DNA from: Microcella frigidaquae
GTDB lineage: Bacteria > Actinomycetota > Actinomycetes > Actinomycetales > Microbacteriaceae
Direction of reading: 5' to 3'
Length of the DNA stretch: 64,000 nucleotides
Assembly (NCBI RefSeq): GCF_014200395.1
Contig: NZ_JACHBS010000001.1
Coordinates: forward strand, 992,001 to 1,056,000
Shown here: positions 49,890 through 58,040 of the stretch, in pieces
Position numbering within the stretch: the first letter of the stretch is position 1
Layout: each line of letters opens with the position of its first letter
Made by a program: the position numbers and the translations under genes
The notes under the pieces: generated by a model
Database searches by the model: none
What the model was told of the DNA's origin: nothing
What the model saw: only the letters and a program-made list of their open reading frames with translations

Positions 49890-52800
49890 ATGACTGCGCC
49901 CGACGATCGACCCGCGCCCCGCATCCCGGGGCTGGCGATCACGTACCCGCCGGACCTGCCGGTGTCGCAGCGGCGCGACGATATCGCCGCCGCGATCGCC
50001 GCGAACCAGGTCGTCATCGTCGCGGGCGAGACCGGGTCGGGCAAGACCACGCAGCTGCCGAAGATTCTTCTCGAGCTCGGGCGCGAGAGCATCGCTCACA
50101 CCCAGCCGCGCCGCATCGCCGCCCGCACGATCGCCGAGCGCGTCGCCGACGAGCTCGGCTCGGAGCTCGGGGGGCTCGTCGGCTACAAGGTCAGGTTCAC
50201 CGACCAGGTCAGTGCCGGCACGCGCGTGACGCTCATGACCGATGGCATCCTGCTCGCCGCGCTTCGCGGCGACCGCGAGCTGCGGGCCTACGACGCGATC
50301 ATCATCGACGAGGCGCACGAGCGCAGCCTCACCATCGACTTCCTCATCGGGTATCTGAAGCAGCTGCTCCCCCGTCGGCCCGAGCTCAAGGTCGTCATCA
50401 CCTCCGCGACCATCGACCCTGAGAGCTTCGCGCGGCACTTCAGCGCCGCCGACGGCACGCCCGCGCCGATCATCGAGGTGAGCGGGCGCACCTACCCGGT
50501 CGAGATCCGGTACCGGCCGCTCGTTCCCGACGGGGCCGACACCGACAACCCCCGTGCCGACCAGAGCAGTGACCCAGACAGCGACGACGACGGCCCGGCC
50601 ACCCCCGGTGCGGCGATCGACATGGTCGACGGCGTCATCGCCGCGGTCGACGAGCTCGGCCGCGAGGGCGACGGCGACGTGCTCGTGTTCTTCAGCGGCG
50701 AGAACGAGATCCGCGACGCGGCGGATGCCCTCCGCGGGCACCTCGCCCGCCAGGGCCCGCGCGGCGCCGCCACCGAAGTGCTGCCGCTGTACGGCCGGCT
50801 CAGTGCGGCCGAGCAGCACCGGGTCTTCGAGCGACCCCCCGCGGGCATCCGCCGCCGCATTGTGCTCGCCACCAACGTCGCCGAGACGAGCCTCACCGTG
50901 CCCGGCATCCGCTACGTCGTCGACACCGGCACGGCGCGCATCAGCCGCTACTCCACGCGCTCGAAGGTGCAGCAGCTGCCGATCGAGCCGATCTCGCAGG
51001 CGAGCGCCAACCAGCGCTCGGGCCGCTCGGGGCGCACGAGCGACGGCATCGCGATCCGGCTGTACTCCGAGGCCGACTTCGAGCGGCGGCCCGCGTACAC
51101 CGAGCCCGAGATTCTGCGCACCAACCTCGCCGCCGTCATCCTGCAGATGATCGCGCTCGGGCTGGGCGACATCGAGCGCTTCCCCTTCCTGCAGCCGCCC
51201 GACAAGCGCGGGGTCGCCGACGGGCTCGAGCTGCTGCGCGAGCTGGGCGCGCTGGAGCCCGGGCGCGGCGACCTGCGCATCACGAAGACCGGCCGCGCCA
51301 TCGCGCAACTGCCGCTCGACCCGCGGTACGCGCGCATGGTCGTCGAGGCCCAGAAGCTCGGGGTGGTGCGGGAGGTCGTCGCGATCGTCGCAGGGCTGAG
51401 CATCCAAGACCCGCGCGAGCGGCCCGCCGACCGGCGCGAGACGGCCGACCAGCTGCACAACCGCTTCCGCGACCCGACGAGCGACTTCATCACGCTGCTG
51501 AACCTGTGGCGGCACCTGCAGAAGCGGCAGACCGAGCTCAGCGGAAACCAGTTCCGCAAAGAGGTGCGCGCCGAGTTTCTCAACTACCTGCGCGTGCGCG
51601 AGTGGGCCGACGTCGAGCGGCAGGTGCTGCGGCTGCTGCCCAAGGAGCACCGGCCCAAGGGCGCTTCGCTGAAGGACGGGCTGCCGGAGTCGTCCGACGC
51701 CGAGGCCATCCACCGCGCCCTCCTCTCGGGCCTGCTCAGCCACATCGGCCTGCGCGACGACCGCGAGGCCCCGACCGGCACCACCCAGAAGGGTGCCCGC
51801 GGAAAAGACGCAAAGGGCGACACCCGCCCCGCCCGCGGCCGCGAGTTCCTCGGAGCGCGCGGGCGTCGCTTCGTCGTCTACCCCGGCTCGGGCCTCGCGA
51901 AGAAGCCGCCCGCCGCCGTCATGGCCGCCGAGCTCGTCGAGACCAGCCGGCTGTTCGCCCGCACGGTCGCCGCGATCGACCCCGCCTGGGCCGAGGCGCT
52001 TGCCGGCGACCTCGCGAAGAAGCAGTACAGCGAGCCGCGCTGGCAGAAGAGCCAGGGCTCCGCGGTCGTCGACGAGAAGGTGACGCTGTACGGCGTGCCG
52101 ATCGTGCCCCGTCGCCGGGTGCAGCTGTCGCGCATCGACGCGCCGCTCGCGCGCGAGCTGTTCATCCGCCACGCGCTCGTCGAGGGCGAGTGGGACATGA
52201 GTCGGCTCGACAAGCGCCTCACCCAGTTCGTGCGCGACAACGCGCGGCTGCGGCGCGAGCTCGAGCAGTTGGAGGAGCGCCAGCGGCGGCGCGACATCCT
52301 GCTCGACGACGAGCGGCTCGTCGAGTTCTTCGAGCAGCGCATCCCCGACGACGTCACCGACGTGCGCCGCTTCGAGCGGTGGTGGCGGGATGCTCGCCGC
52401 GAGCATCCCGAACTGCTCACGCTGCAGCGGGCCGACCTCATCGAGGCCGACGAGCCCGAGGTCGACGACCACGCCTACCCGACCCGGCTCACCCTCGGCG
52501 ATCAGACCCTCACGGTCGGGTACCGCTTCGAGCCCGGTGCCGCCGACGACGGCGTCACCGTCACCGTGCCGCTGCCGCTGCTGCCCCGTCTCGACACGGC
52601 GGGATTCGACTGGCTCGTTCCGGGGCTGCGGCTCGAGCTCGTGACCGCGCTGCTCAAGACGCTGCCGAAGGCGATTCGCCGCAACGTCGTGCCCGCGGCC
52701 GACTGGGCCGCTCGACTCTTGGCCGCGGTGCCGCCCGGGGCCGACCTGCGCGAGCTCTCGATCACCGAGTTCCTCGCCACCGAGATCCGCCGCCAGACCT

Positions 52801-53894
52801 TCACGCCCGTCGACCCCGACGACTTCGACCTCGACCGCCTGCCCCCGCACTTGCGCATGGGCTACGCGGTCGTCGACGAGCGCGGCAGCAAGCTCGCGCG
52901 CGGCACCGACCTCACGGCCCTGCAGCAGAAGCTGCGCGAGCGCACGCGCGACTCGGTCGCGAAAGTCGCCAGCGCCGCGGCGAAGAGCCCGATCGAGCGC
53001 GGCGGCATCACGGTGTGGGACGACACCATCGGCACGGGATCGGGGGGCGACGGTGGTGCCGGCGGCACCCTGCCCCGCCAGCTCGACATGCGCCGCGGCG
53101 AGACGACGATTCGCGCGTACCCCGCGCTCGTCGACGAGGGCGGCTCGGTGGCGATCCGGCTGCAGACCTCGGTCGCCGACCAGGTGGCCGCGCACCGTGC
53201 GGGAGTTCGCCGGCTCGTGCAGCTGGGGGTTCCGTCGCCGCTCGCGTACATCCAGGAGCACCTGACGAGTGCCGAGAAGCTCAGCCTCGGCGCCTCGCCC
53301 TACCGCTCGACGGCCGCGCTCATCGACGATTCGCTGCGTGCCGTGATCGACGCCGAGCTCTCTGATGGCCCGGATGCTCTCCCCTGGTCTCGCGAGCAGT
53401 TCGAGTCCCTGCGCGACCGCGTCAACGCCGGCCTGCCCGACCGCCTGTTCGGCATCGTCGCGACGACGGCGGCCGTGCTGGCGGCGGCGCGCGAGGTCGA
53501 CGTGCTCATCGGGCGCAGCTCGAGTCTGCAGCTCATGGCGCCGCTCGCCGACGCGCGCGAGCAGCTCAACGCCCTCGTGCACGACGGATTCATCGGACGC
53601 ACGGGCCTCGCCCGCCTCCCGCGACTCGTCGTCTACTTGCGCGGCATCAGCCACCGCGTCGAGCGCCTCGCCGACAATCTCGGCCGCGACCGCGCGTGGA
53701 TGCTCGAGGTGCAGCAGGCCGTGGAGCTCTACACCGCGGCGGGCGGCACGCTGCCCGTCGCCGCAGACCCCGAGCCGCGCATCCGCGAGGCCCGCTGGAT
53801 GCTCGAAGAGCTGCGCCTCTCTCTCTTCGCGCAGCCGCTCGGCGCGCAGGGCCCGATCTCGGTGCAGCGCATCCGCAAGCAGCTCAGCGCTTAG
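49890..53894 (+). CDS. hrpA: ATP-dependent RNA helicase HrpA
   Basis: DEAH-box helicase of 1,334 residues, close to the usual 1,300 of HrpA and too long for HrpB. Motifs in order: VIVAGETGSGKTTQLPKILL (Walker A, 46-53), TQPRRIAARTIAERVA, IIIDEAHERSLTIDFLIGYL (DEAH 140-143), VVITSATIDPESFARHF, VLVFFSGENEIRDAADAL, VLATNVAETSLTVPGIRYVV and SQASANQRSGRSGRTSDGIA. The HA2 and DUF3418 C-terminal regions follow (LRREALEELEER-type coiled region, DKRLTQFVRDNARLRRELEQ). The last backbone gene: an IS element starts two bases after its stop. Confidence 0.95.
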   Translation: MTAPDDRPAPRIPGLAITYPPDLPVSQRRDDIAAAIAANQVVIVAGETGSGKTTQLPKILLELGRESIAHTQPRRIAARTIAERVADELGSELGGLVGYKVRFTDQVSAGTRVTLMTDGILLAALRGDRELRAYDAIIIDEAHERSLTIDFLIGYLKQLLPRRPELKVVITSATIDPESFARHFSAADGTPAPIIEVSGRTYPVEIRYRPLVPDGADTDNPRADQSSDPDSDDDGPATPGAAIDMVDGVIAAVDELGREGDGDVLVFFSGENEIRDAADALRGHLARQGPRGAATEVLPLYGRLSAAEQHRVFERPPAGIRRRIVLATNVAETSLTVPGIRYVVDTGTARISRYSTRSKVQQLPIEPISQASANQRSGRSGRTSDGIAIRLYSEADFERRPAYTEPEILRTNLAAVILQMIALGLGDIERFPFLQPPDKRGVADGLELLRELGALEPGRGDLRITKTGRAIAQLPLDPRYARMVVEAQKLGVVREVVAIVAGLSIQDPRERPADRRETADQLHNRFRDPTSDFITLLNLWRHLQKRQTELSGNQFRKEVRAEFLNYLRVREWADVERQVLRLLPKEHRPKGASLKDGLPESSDAEAIHRALLSGLLSHIGLRDDREAPTGTTQKGARGKDAKGDTRPARGREFLGARGRRFVVYPGSGLAKKPPAAVMAAELVETSRLFARTVAAIDPAWAEALAGDLAKKQYSEPRWQKSQGSAVVDEKVTLYGVPIVPRRRVQLSRIDAPLARELFIRHALVEGEWDMSRLDKRLTQFVRDNARLRRELEQLEERQRRRDILLDDERLVEFFEQRIPDDVTDVRRFERWWRDARREHPELLTLQRADLIEADEPEVDDHAYPTRLTLGDQTLTVGYRFEPGAADDGVTVTVPLPLLPRLDTAGFDWLVPGLRLELVTALLKTLPKAIRRNVVPAADWAARLLAAVPPGADLRELSITEFLATEIRRQTFTPVDPDDFDLDRLPPHLRMGYAVVDERGSKLARGTDLTALQQKLRERTRDSVAKVASAAAKSPIERGGITVWDDTIGTGSGGDGGAGGTLPRQLDMRRGETTIRAYPALVDEGGSVAIRLQTSVADQVAAHRAGVRRLVQLGVPSPLAYIQEHLTSAEKLSLGASPYRSTAALIDDSLRAVIDAELSDGPDALPWSREQFESLRDRVNAGLPDRLFGIVATTAAVLAAAREVDVLIGRSSSLQLMAPLADAREQLNALVHDGFIGRTGLARLPRLVVYLRGISHRVERLADNLGRDRAWMLEVQQAVELYTAAGGTLPVAADPEPRIREARWMLEELRLSLFAQPLGAQGPISVQRIRKQLSA

Positions 53895-53896
53895 TC

Positions 53897-55336
53897 GGCT
53901 CTTCGTCATGAAGCGGGGGTGAGGGTCGCGGGCGTGGCGGTCGGGGGTGGGGGTCGAGGTCTTCCACGATGGGAGTTCCTACACTCCTCCAACGGAAAGA
54001 CCTCGACGTGTCTCACTCTATTTCTGGGTGCGCTTCGTGCGCGTCTGCTTGCGCCGTGTTCGCGATCGACGGGTTCCATGTGACCGGGGTCGTCGCGCGC
54101 GCTGACGTGCTCGTCCTCGACATCGAGACGGGCCATGACGCGGTCGGCTGCCCGGGTTGCGGGGTCCTTGCGGAGGGGCGGGGGCGGCGGGTGCATGAGC
54201 TTGCGGACGCTCCGGCGTTCGGGCTGCCGGTGCGGGTGCGCTGGTCCAAGCGGCTCTGGCGATGCCACGAAGGCGGCTGCTCGGTGAGGACGTTCTCCGA
54301 GACGCACCCGTTCGCGATGGCGCGGGCGAAGGTCACGGCTCGAGCGGTCGGCTGGGCTGTCGGGATGCTGCAAACGGACGACACAACCGTCGCGGCGCTG
54401 GCCCGGCGGTTGCGGGTCGGCTGGCATACACTCTGGCGGGCGATCGCTCAGCACGCCGGTGATGGCCTCGATGATCCTGATCGGCTCGGCGGGGTGGTCA
54501 CCCTCGGCGTCGATGAGCACATCTGGAAGCCGTCCCGGCGCGGCTACGACCGGGCGGTGACCTCGATGGTCGATCTGACCCGCGACGAACACGGGCAGGT
54601 GCGGGCCCGCCTGCTCGATGTGGTTCCCGGCCGGTCCGGCACCGCCTACGCCGCCTGGCTGCGCACCACACCTGAAGGATTCGTGCCGACGGTCGAGCAT
54701 GCCGCGTTGGACCCGTTCCGCGGCTACGCCAACGCCATCCGTGACGAACTGCCCGACGCGGTCGCGGTGCTCGACGCATTTCACGTCGTCCGGCTCGGGG
54801 TGAAGGCCCTCGACGAGGTCCGGCAACGCGTCCAACAGGACACCCTCGGCCATCGCGGCCGGAAGGGCGACCCGCTCTACGCCATCCGCGGGCTGCTGCG
54901 CCACGGAGCCGAACACCTCACCGAACGGCAACACGCCCGCCTCCGCGCCGCGCTGGTCGCCGGCGACCCGACCTGCGAGGTCGAGATCGCCTGGCACTGC
55001 TACCAGCAGCTGCGTTCCGTCTATCACCAGGACCGGGCAGCAGACGGACGCCTCATCGCCGAGCAGATCCTCGACGGCTTCCACACTTGCCCGATCCCCG
55101 AGATCGCCCGCCTCGGCCGGACCCTGCGGAACTGGCGACAACAGTTCCTGGCCTACTTCGACACCGGCGGCGTCTCCAACGGCGGCACCGAAGCGATCAA
55201 CCTCATCATCGAAAAGACCCGCCGACTCGCCCACGGATTCCGCAACTTCAACAACTACCGACTCCGCATCCTGCTCGCCGCCGGCGGCCACAAACCCTGG
55301 CGCACGACCGCTACCCCCGCTTCATGACGAAGAGCC
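53897..55336 (+). mobile_element. ISL3-family insertion sequence (about 1,440 bp)
   Basis: Perfect 24-bp terminal inverted repeats starting GGCTCTTCGTCATGAAGC lie at 53897-53920 and 55313-55336 and enclose one ISL3-type transposase. The left end is two bases after the hrpA stop. The 8 bases on either side (GCTTAGTC and AGATTCCC) do not match, so the expected target duplication is absent. That suggests a rearrangement at this copy, and the element forms the boundary of the accessory segment. Confidence 0.92.
54008..55327 (+). CDS. ISL3-family transposase
   Basis: 439 residues. N-terminal zinc-binding domain with GCPGCGVLAEGRGRRVHELA and LWRCHEGGCSVRTFSE, a helix-turn-helix region (VGMLQTDDTTVAALARRLRV), and the DDE catalytic domain with VTLGVDEHIWKPS, AVLDAFHVVRLGVKALDEVR, and the Glu in NGGTEAINLIIEKTRRLAHG. 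GTG at 54008 has GGAAAG upstream; a longer frame begins at 53969 but starts close to the IS end. The stop codon lies inside the right inverted repeat. Confidence 0.92.
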   Translation: MSHSISGCASCASACAVFAIDGFHVTGVVARADVLVLDIETGHDAVGCPGCGVLAEGRGRRVHELADAPAFGLPVRVRWSKRLWRCHEGGCSVRTFSETHPFAMARAKVTARAVGWAVGMLQTDDTTVAALARRLRVGWHTLWRAIAQHAGDGLDDPDRLGGVVTLGVDEHIWKPSRRGYDRAVTSMVDLTRDEHGQVRARLLDVVPGRSGTAYAAWLRTTPEGFVPTVEHAALDPFRGYANAIRDELPDAVAVLDAFHVVRLGVKALDEVRQRVQQDTLGHRGRKGDPLYAIRGLLRHGAEHLTERQHARLRAALVAGDPTCEVEIAWHCYQQLRSVYHQDRAADGRLIAEQILDGFHTCPIPEIARLGRTLRNWRQQFLAYFDTGGVSNGGTEAINLIIEKTRRLAHGFRNFNNYRLRILLAAGGHKPWRTTATPAS

Positions 55337-56347
55337 AGATTCCCGGACCGGGTCGACCGATCCGGCACTGCCGTGCTGTTCACTCAGCCATAGGGCGGGG
55401 AACTGGGGACGGTCATCGACAGTCAGCTGGAAGATGTCCGTCCGGTTGTAGTGTCCGGCCGCGTCGAACGCGAGTTGTTCCTCGTTGACACGGTCCAGGT
55501 CGATCTCGCCGTAGACGATCACTTCGGAGTTCGCGACAGGGCCGCTGACCCAGTCGCCGTCCGGACCGATGATACCGGAGCCTCCGGGGAGGAGCACTCC
55601 GGGCTCTCCGCCGAAGTCGCCGCCGGCGAGCATCGCTTCACGGCGCGGGAACTCCTCTGGGATCTGATCTAGCGTCAGATAGGAGCCGACGCAGATGACG
55701 AAGCTTCGCGCTTCGAAGGCGTAGCTCCGGCTGGCGAGATGATGAAGTTCCGGGACCTCCGGCCAAGTGGCAATGTGCACCTGCTCACCTTGGGCATGCA
55801 TGGCGTACCGGGTGAGCGGCATCCAGTGTTCCCAGCAGATGAGGCCGCCTACTCGGCCGAGGTTGGTGTCGAAGACGTGGAGACCGCTTCCGTCGCCAGA
55901 CCCCCAGATCATCCGCTCCGCGTGAGTGGGGATCAGTTTGCGGTGCACGCCCAGAAGCTCGCCGGTGTCCGAGATGTACACCATCGAGTTGTAGAGCGTT
56001 CCGCGGGAGTACCGGTCCTCGCGCTCGTTGATCCCGATGACGATCATGGCGTTAGCCTCGGCGGCTGCTTTGCGGATCCGGTCGAGCTCCGGGCCCGGAA
56101 CGGTCAGGGAGTTCTCCATCAGCAGCCGATGGACTTCCTTCGACTCGGCGTGGTCCCATTCGGCCGACCCGTAAATGTAGGACGGGTAGCCGGGCACCCA
56201 GGTCTCGGGGAACGCGATGAGACGTGCCCCGTTCGCGGCAGCCTCCTGGATGAGCGCGACCGCCTTGTCGACGGTCGCCTGCAGGTCAAACCAGACGGGT
56301 GCGGCTTGGACCGCAGCGGCGGTGTACTTGCGTTCGGTGATGGGCAT
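55322..56347 (-). CDS. Nitrilase, C-terminus capped by the IS inverted repeat
   Basis: 341-residue carbon-nitrogen hydrolase, converting a nitrile to a carboxylic acid and ammonia. The catalytic triad is visible: Glu48 in LIAFPETWVPGYPSYIYG, Lys137 in LLGVHRKLIPTHAERMIW, Cys171 in GGLICWEHWMPLTRYAMHA. The WEHWMPL..Y.MHAQGEQ pattern fits aliphatic/arylacetonitrile-type nitrilases. The last codons (Gly-Ser-Ser-Ser-stop) come from the right terminal repeat of the neighbouring ISL3 element, so the original C-terminal end has been lost or replaced. Gap to the upstream permease gene is 27 bp: one operon. Exact substrate unknown. Confidence 0.92.
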   Translation of the reverse strand: MPITERKYTAAAVQAAPVWFDLQATVDKAVALIQEAAANGARLIAFPETWVPGYPSYIYGSAEWDHAESKEVHRLLMENSLTVPGPELDRIRKAAAEANAMIVIGINEREDRYSRGTLYNSMVYISDTGELLGVHRKLIPTHAERMIWGSGDGSGLHVFDTNLGRVGGLICWEHWMPLTRYAMHAQGEQVHIATWPEVPELHHLASRSYAFEARSFVICVGSYLTLDQIPEEFPRREAMLAGGDFGGEPGVLLPGGSGIIGPDGDWVSGPVANSEVIVYGEIDLDRVNEEQLAFDAAGHYNRTDIFQLTVDDRPQFPALWLSEQHGSAGSVDPVRESGSSS

Positions 56348-56374
56348 TTGGTGCTCCTTGTTGGGTAATGATGA

Positions 56375-57850
56375 CTATTGCTGTGCGGACGGAACGGTCA
56401 CGGCGGGGGTGGCGCTTGTCGTGATCGGTTCCTGCTTCGCGGAGTTCGGTCGGAGGGCGCCCACGATCGGGCCGAGCAGGAACGCGGCGATCAGCAGCAC
56501 GATGACCGAGACGGCGACGACGACATTGTCGCCGACGAGGGTCATCAGGTTGACGAGGATCAAAACGAGCGCCGCGAACAGCCCGACGAGTGCGAGCAGC
56601 GGGGCGATGAGCTTCCTAAACGGATGCATCGGGATCTCGCGGTGGCGGGCGAAGAATGCGATCACGGCGGCGGTGGTGACGACGAGCAGCACGACGTAGC
56701 CGAGCGAAGCGAGTCCGACGAGCCAGGTGTAGAACTCTCCGACGGCGTCGAGTCCCAGCACGACGGCGAGGATGATCGCGATGGCGGCCGCGAAGCTCAC
56801 CATGACCGACGCCGTGCTCGGCGAGCCGAATCGGGGGTGGACTGCACTGAGCTTGCGAGGCAGGAGGTCTCGAGCGGAGAGCGAGAAGACGTACCGTGCG
56901 ACGATGTTGTGGAACGTGAGTATGCAGGCGAGGATGCTCGTCACGAACAACGCCAGCACGATGTCCGCGCCGAGCTTGCCGACATACTGTTCCATGAGGT
57001 CCGGGAGCAGGGTGTCGGGCGACTCTGCGGCGACGCCGACGATCGTGGCTTCGCCGACACCGCTCACCATGAGCCAGCTAGTGACCGCGTAGAACGCGGC
57101 GATGAAGATGACGGAGATGTAGGTGGCGCGGGGCATGTTCCTGTCCGGGTCGCGGGCTTCGTCGCGGAATACCATGGTCGCTTCGACGCCGATGAAGCCG
57201 AGGATCGCGAACAGAAACGCCACGCCGGGGGCTCCGGAGAAGATCGTTTCGGGGTTTAGGAATCCGGTGGACAGACCTTGCCCGTGCGCGCCGGTGAAGG
57301 CGATCGCGGTGTCCAGAACGATGACCACGATAACTTCGGCGATAAGGAGGACGCCGAGGATCACGCCGGAGAACTCGATGCTGCGGTAGCCAACGACGCC
57401 GACGGCGACGAGCGCGATCACGGACCAGCTCCACCAGGGCAGATCCGGGCCGCCGAGCGAGTGCACGAGCGATCCGATCGCCGGGCCGAGGAGCCCGAAC
57501 ATACCGACGTAAAGCGAAAGGTACGACAGCAGCGCGACGTACCCGGTGCCGATACCGACGCGGCGGCCGATGCCTTCGTGCGCGTAGGAGTAGAACGCGC
57601 CGGCGGTTCGCACGTACTTCGCCATCGCGGTAAAGCCGACCGCGAACAGAACGAGGATCGCGCCGGTGATGATGAACATCGCCGGGACGCCCGCCCCGTT
57701 ACCGATCGCGAACGCCAGCGGTACCGGGCCGCCGACGACGGTGAGCGGCGCAGCACCAGCCACGACGATGAAGACGATAGCCCAAAGCCCGAGGCGGCCT
57801 CGCAGCCGCTTCGGTTCAGCTCCATCGGTGATGTGATCCTTGGCAGACAT
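56375..57850 (-). CDS. APC-family amino acid/organic compound permease
   Basis: 491 residues with about twelve transmembrane helices. APC superfamily features: LGLWAIVFIVVAGAAPLTVV near the N-terminus, AGAFYSYAHEGIGRRVGIG, FLFAILGFIGVEATMVFRDE, then ARDPDRNMPRATYISVI and LARYVFSLSARDLLPRKLSA-like VARYVFSLSARDLLPRKLS. First gene of an operon with the nitrilase, so it probably imports the nitrile or a related compound, or exports the acid; this is inference from context. TAATAC (57914-57919) can serve as its -10 box, next to a 16-bp palindrome. Confidence 0.9.
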   Translation of the reverse strand: MSAKDHITDGAEPKRLRGRLGLWAIVFIVVAGAAPLTVVGGPVPLAFAIGNGAGVPAMFIITGAILVLFAVGFTAMAKYVRTAGAFYSYAHEGIGRRVGIGTGYVALLSYLSLYVGMFGLLGPAIGSLVHSLGGPDLPWWSWSVIALVAVGVVGYRSIEFSGVILGVLLIAEVIVVIVLDTAIAFTGAHGQGLSTGFLNPETIFSGAPGVAFLFAILGFIGVEATMVFRDEARDPDRNMPRATYISVIFIAAFYAVTSWLMVSGVGEATIVGVAAESPDTLLPDLMEQYVGKLGADIVLALFVTSILACILTFHNIVARYVFSLSARDLLPRKLSAVHPRFGSPSTASVMVSFAAAIAIILAVVLGLDAVGEFYTWLVGLASLGYVVLLVVTTAAVIAFFARHREIPMHPFRKLIAPLLALVGLFAALVLILVNLMTLVGDNVVVAVSVIVLLIAAFLLGPIVGALRPNSAKQEPITTSATPAVTVPSAQQ

Positions 57851-57913
57851 GTCTCTCCTCCATTGGAAAGGCCGGGTTGTGGGAATCAGTCGAAGGCGCT
57901 GGACACGCCTACA

Positions 57914-57935
57914 GTATTATGCTGATCGATCAGCA
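57914..57935 (-). promoter_or_regulatory. Promoter and TetR-type operator of the permease-nitrilase operon
   Basis: TGCTGATCGATCAGCA (57920-57935) is a perfect 16-bp palindrome, immediately upstream of a -10-like TAATAC on the minus strand. It lies between the permease and the divergently oriented double-TetR gene, the usual operator position. Confidence 0.7.
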
Positions 57936-58011
57936 GAAACCTACGCACTTGTTCGTCCTGTGTCAAATGGGCGTGCGTTCGAGTGAAGCCGGGCAGCGAC
58001 AGGGACAGGGT

Positions 58012-58040
58012 TAGATAGTCGTGATGACCTCAGCAGGAAC
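58012..58040 (+). other. Original promoter and first codons of the double-TetR gene, cut off by an IS1182 element
   Basis: TAGATA (58012-58017) lies six bases before ATG (58024). ATG ACC TCA GCA GGA followed by AC stops at the IS; joining it across the IS (removing one GAAC copy) gives ACC AGT TCG in the same frame as the regulator at 59766-61016. So the ancestral product began MTSAGTSSIKRF. Confidence 0.75.

Noticed and set aside
49449..53909. Very long minus-strand open frame (about 1,480 codons) antisense to hrpA
   Set aside because: Its composition is Arg/Gly/Asp/Val shadow-like, it shows no domain, and the plus strand carries a clear full-length HrpA. Long antisense frames are expected at this GC content.
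53889..55344. Target-site duplication for the ISL3 element
   Set aside because: The flanking octamers differ completely; shifting the ends by a few bases does not give a match.
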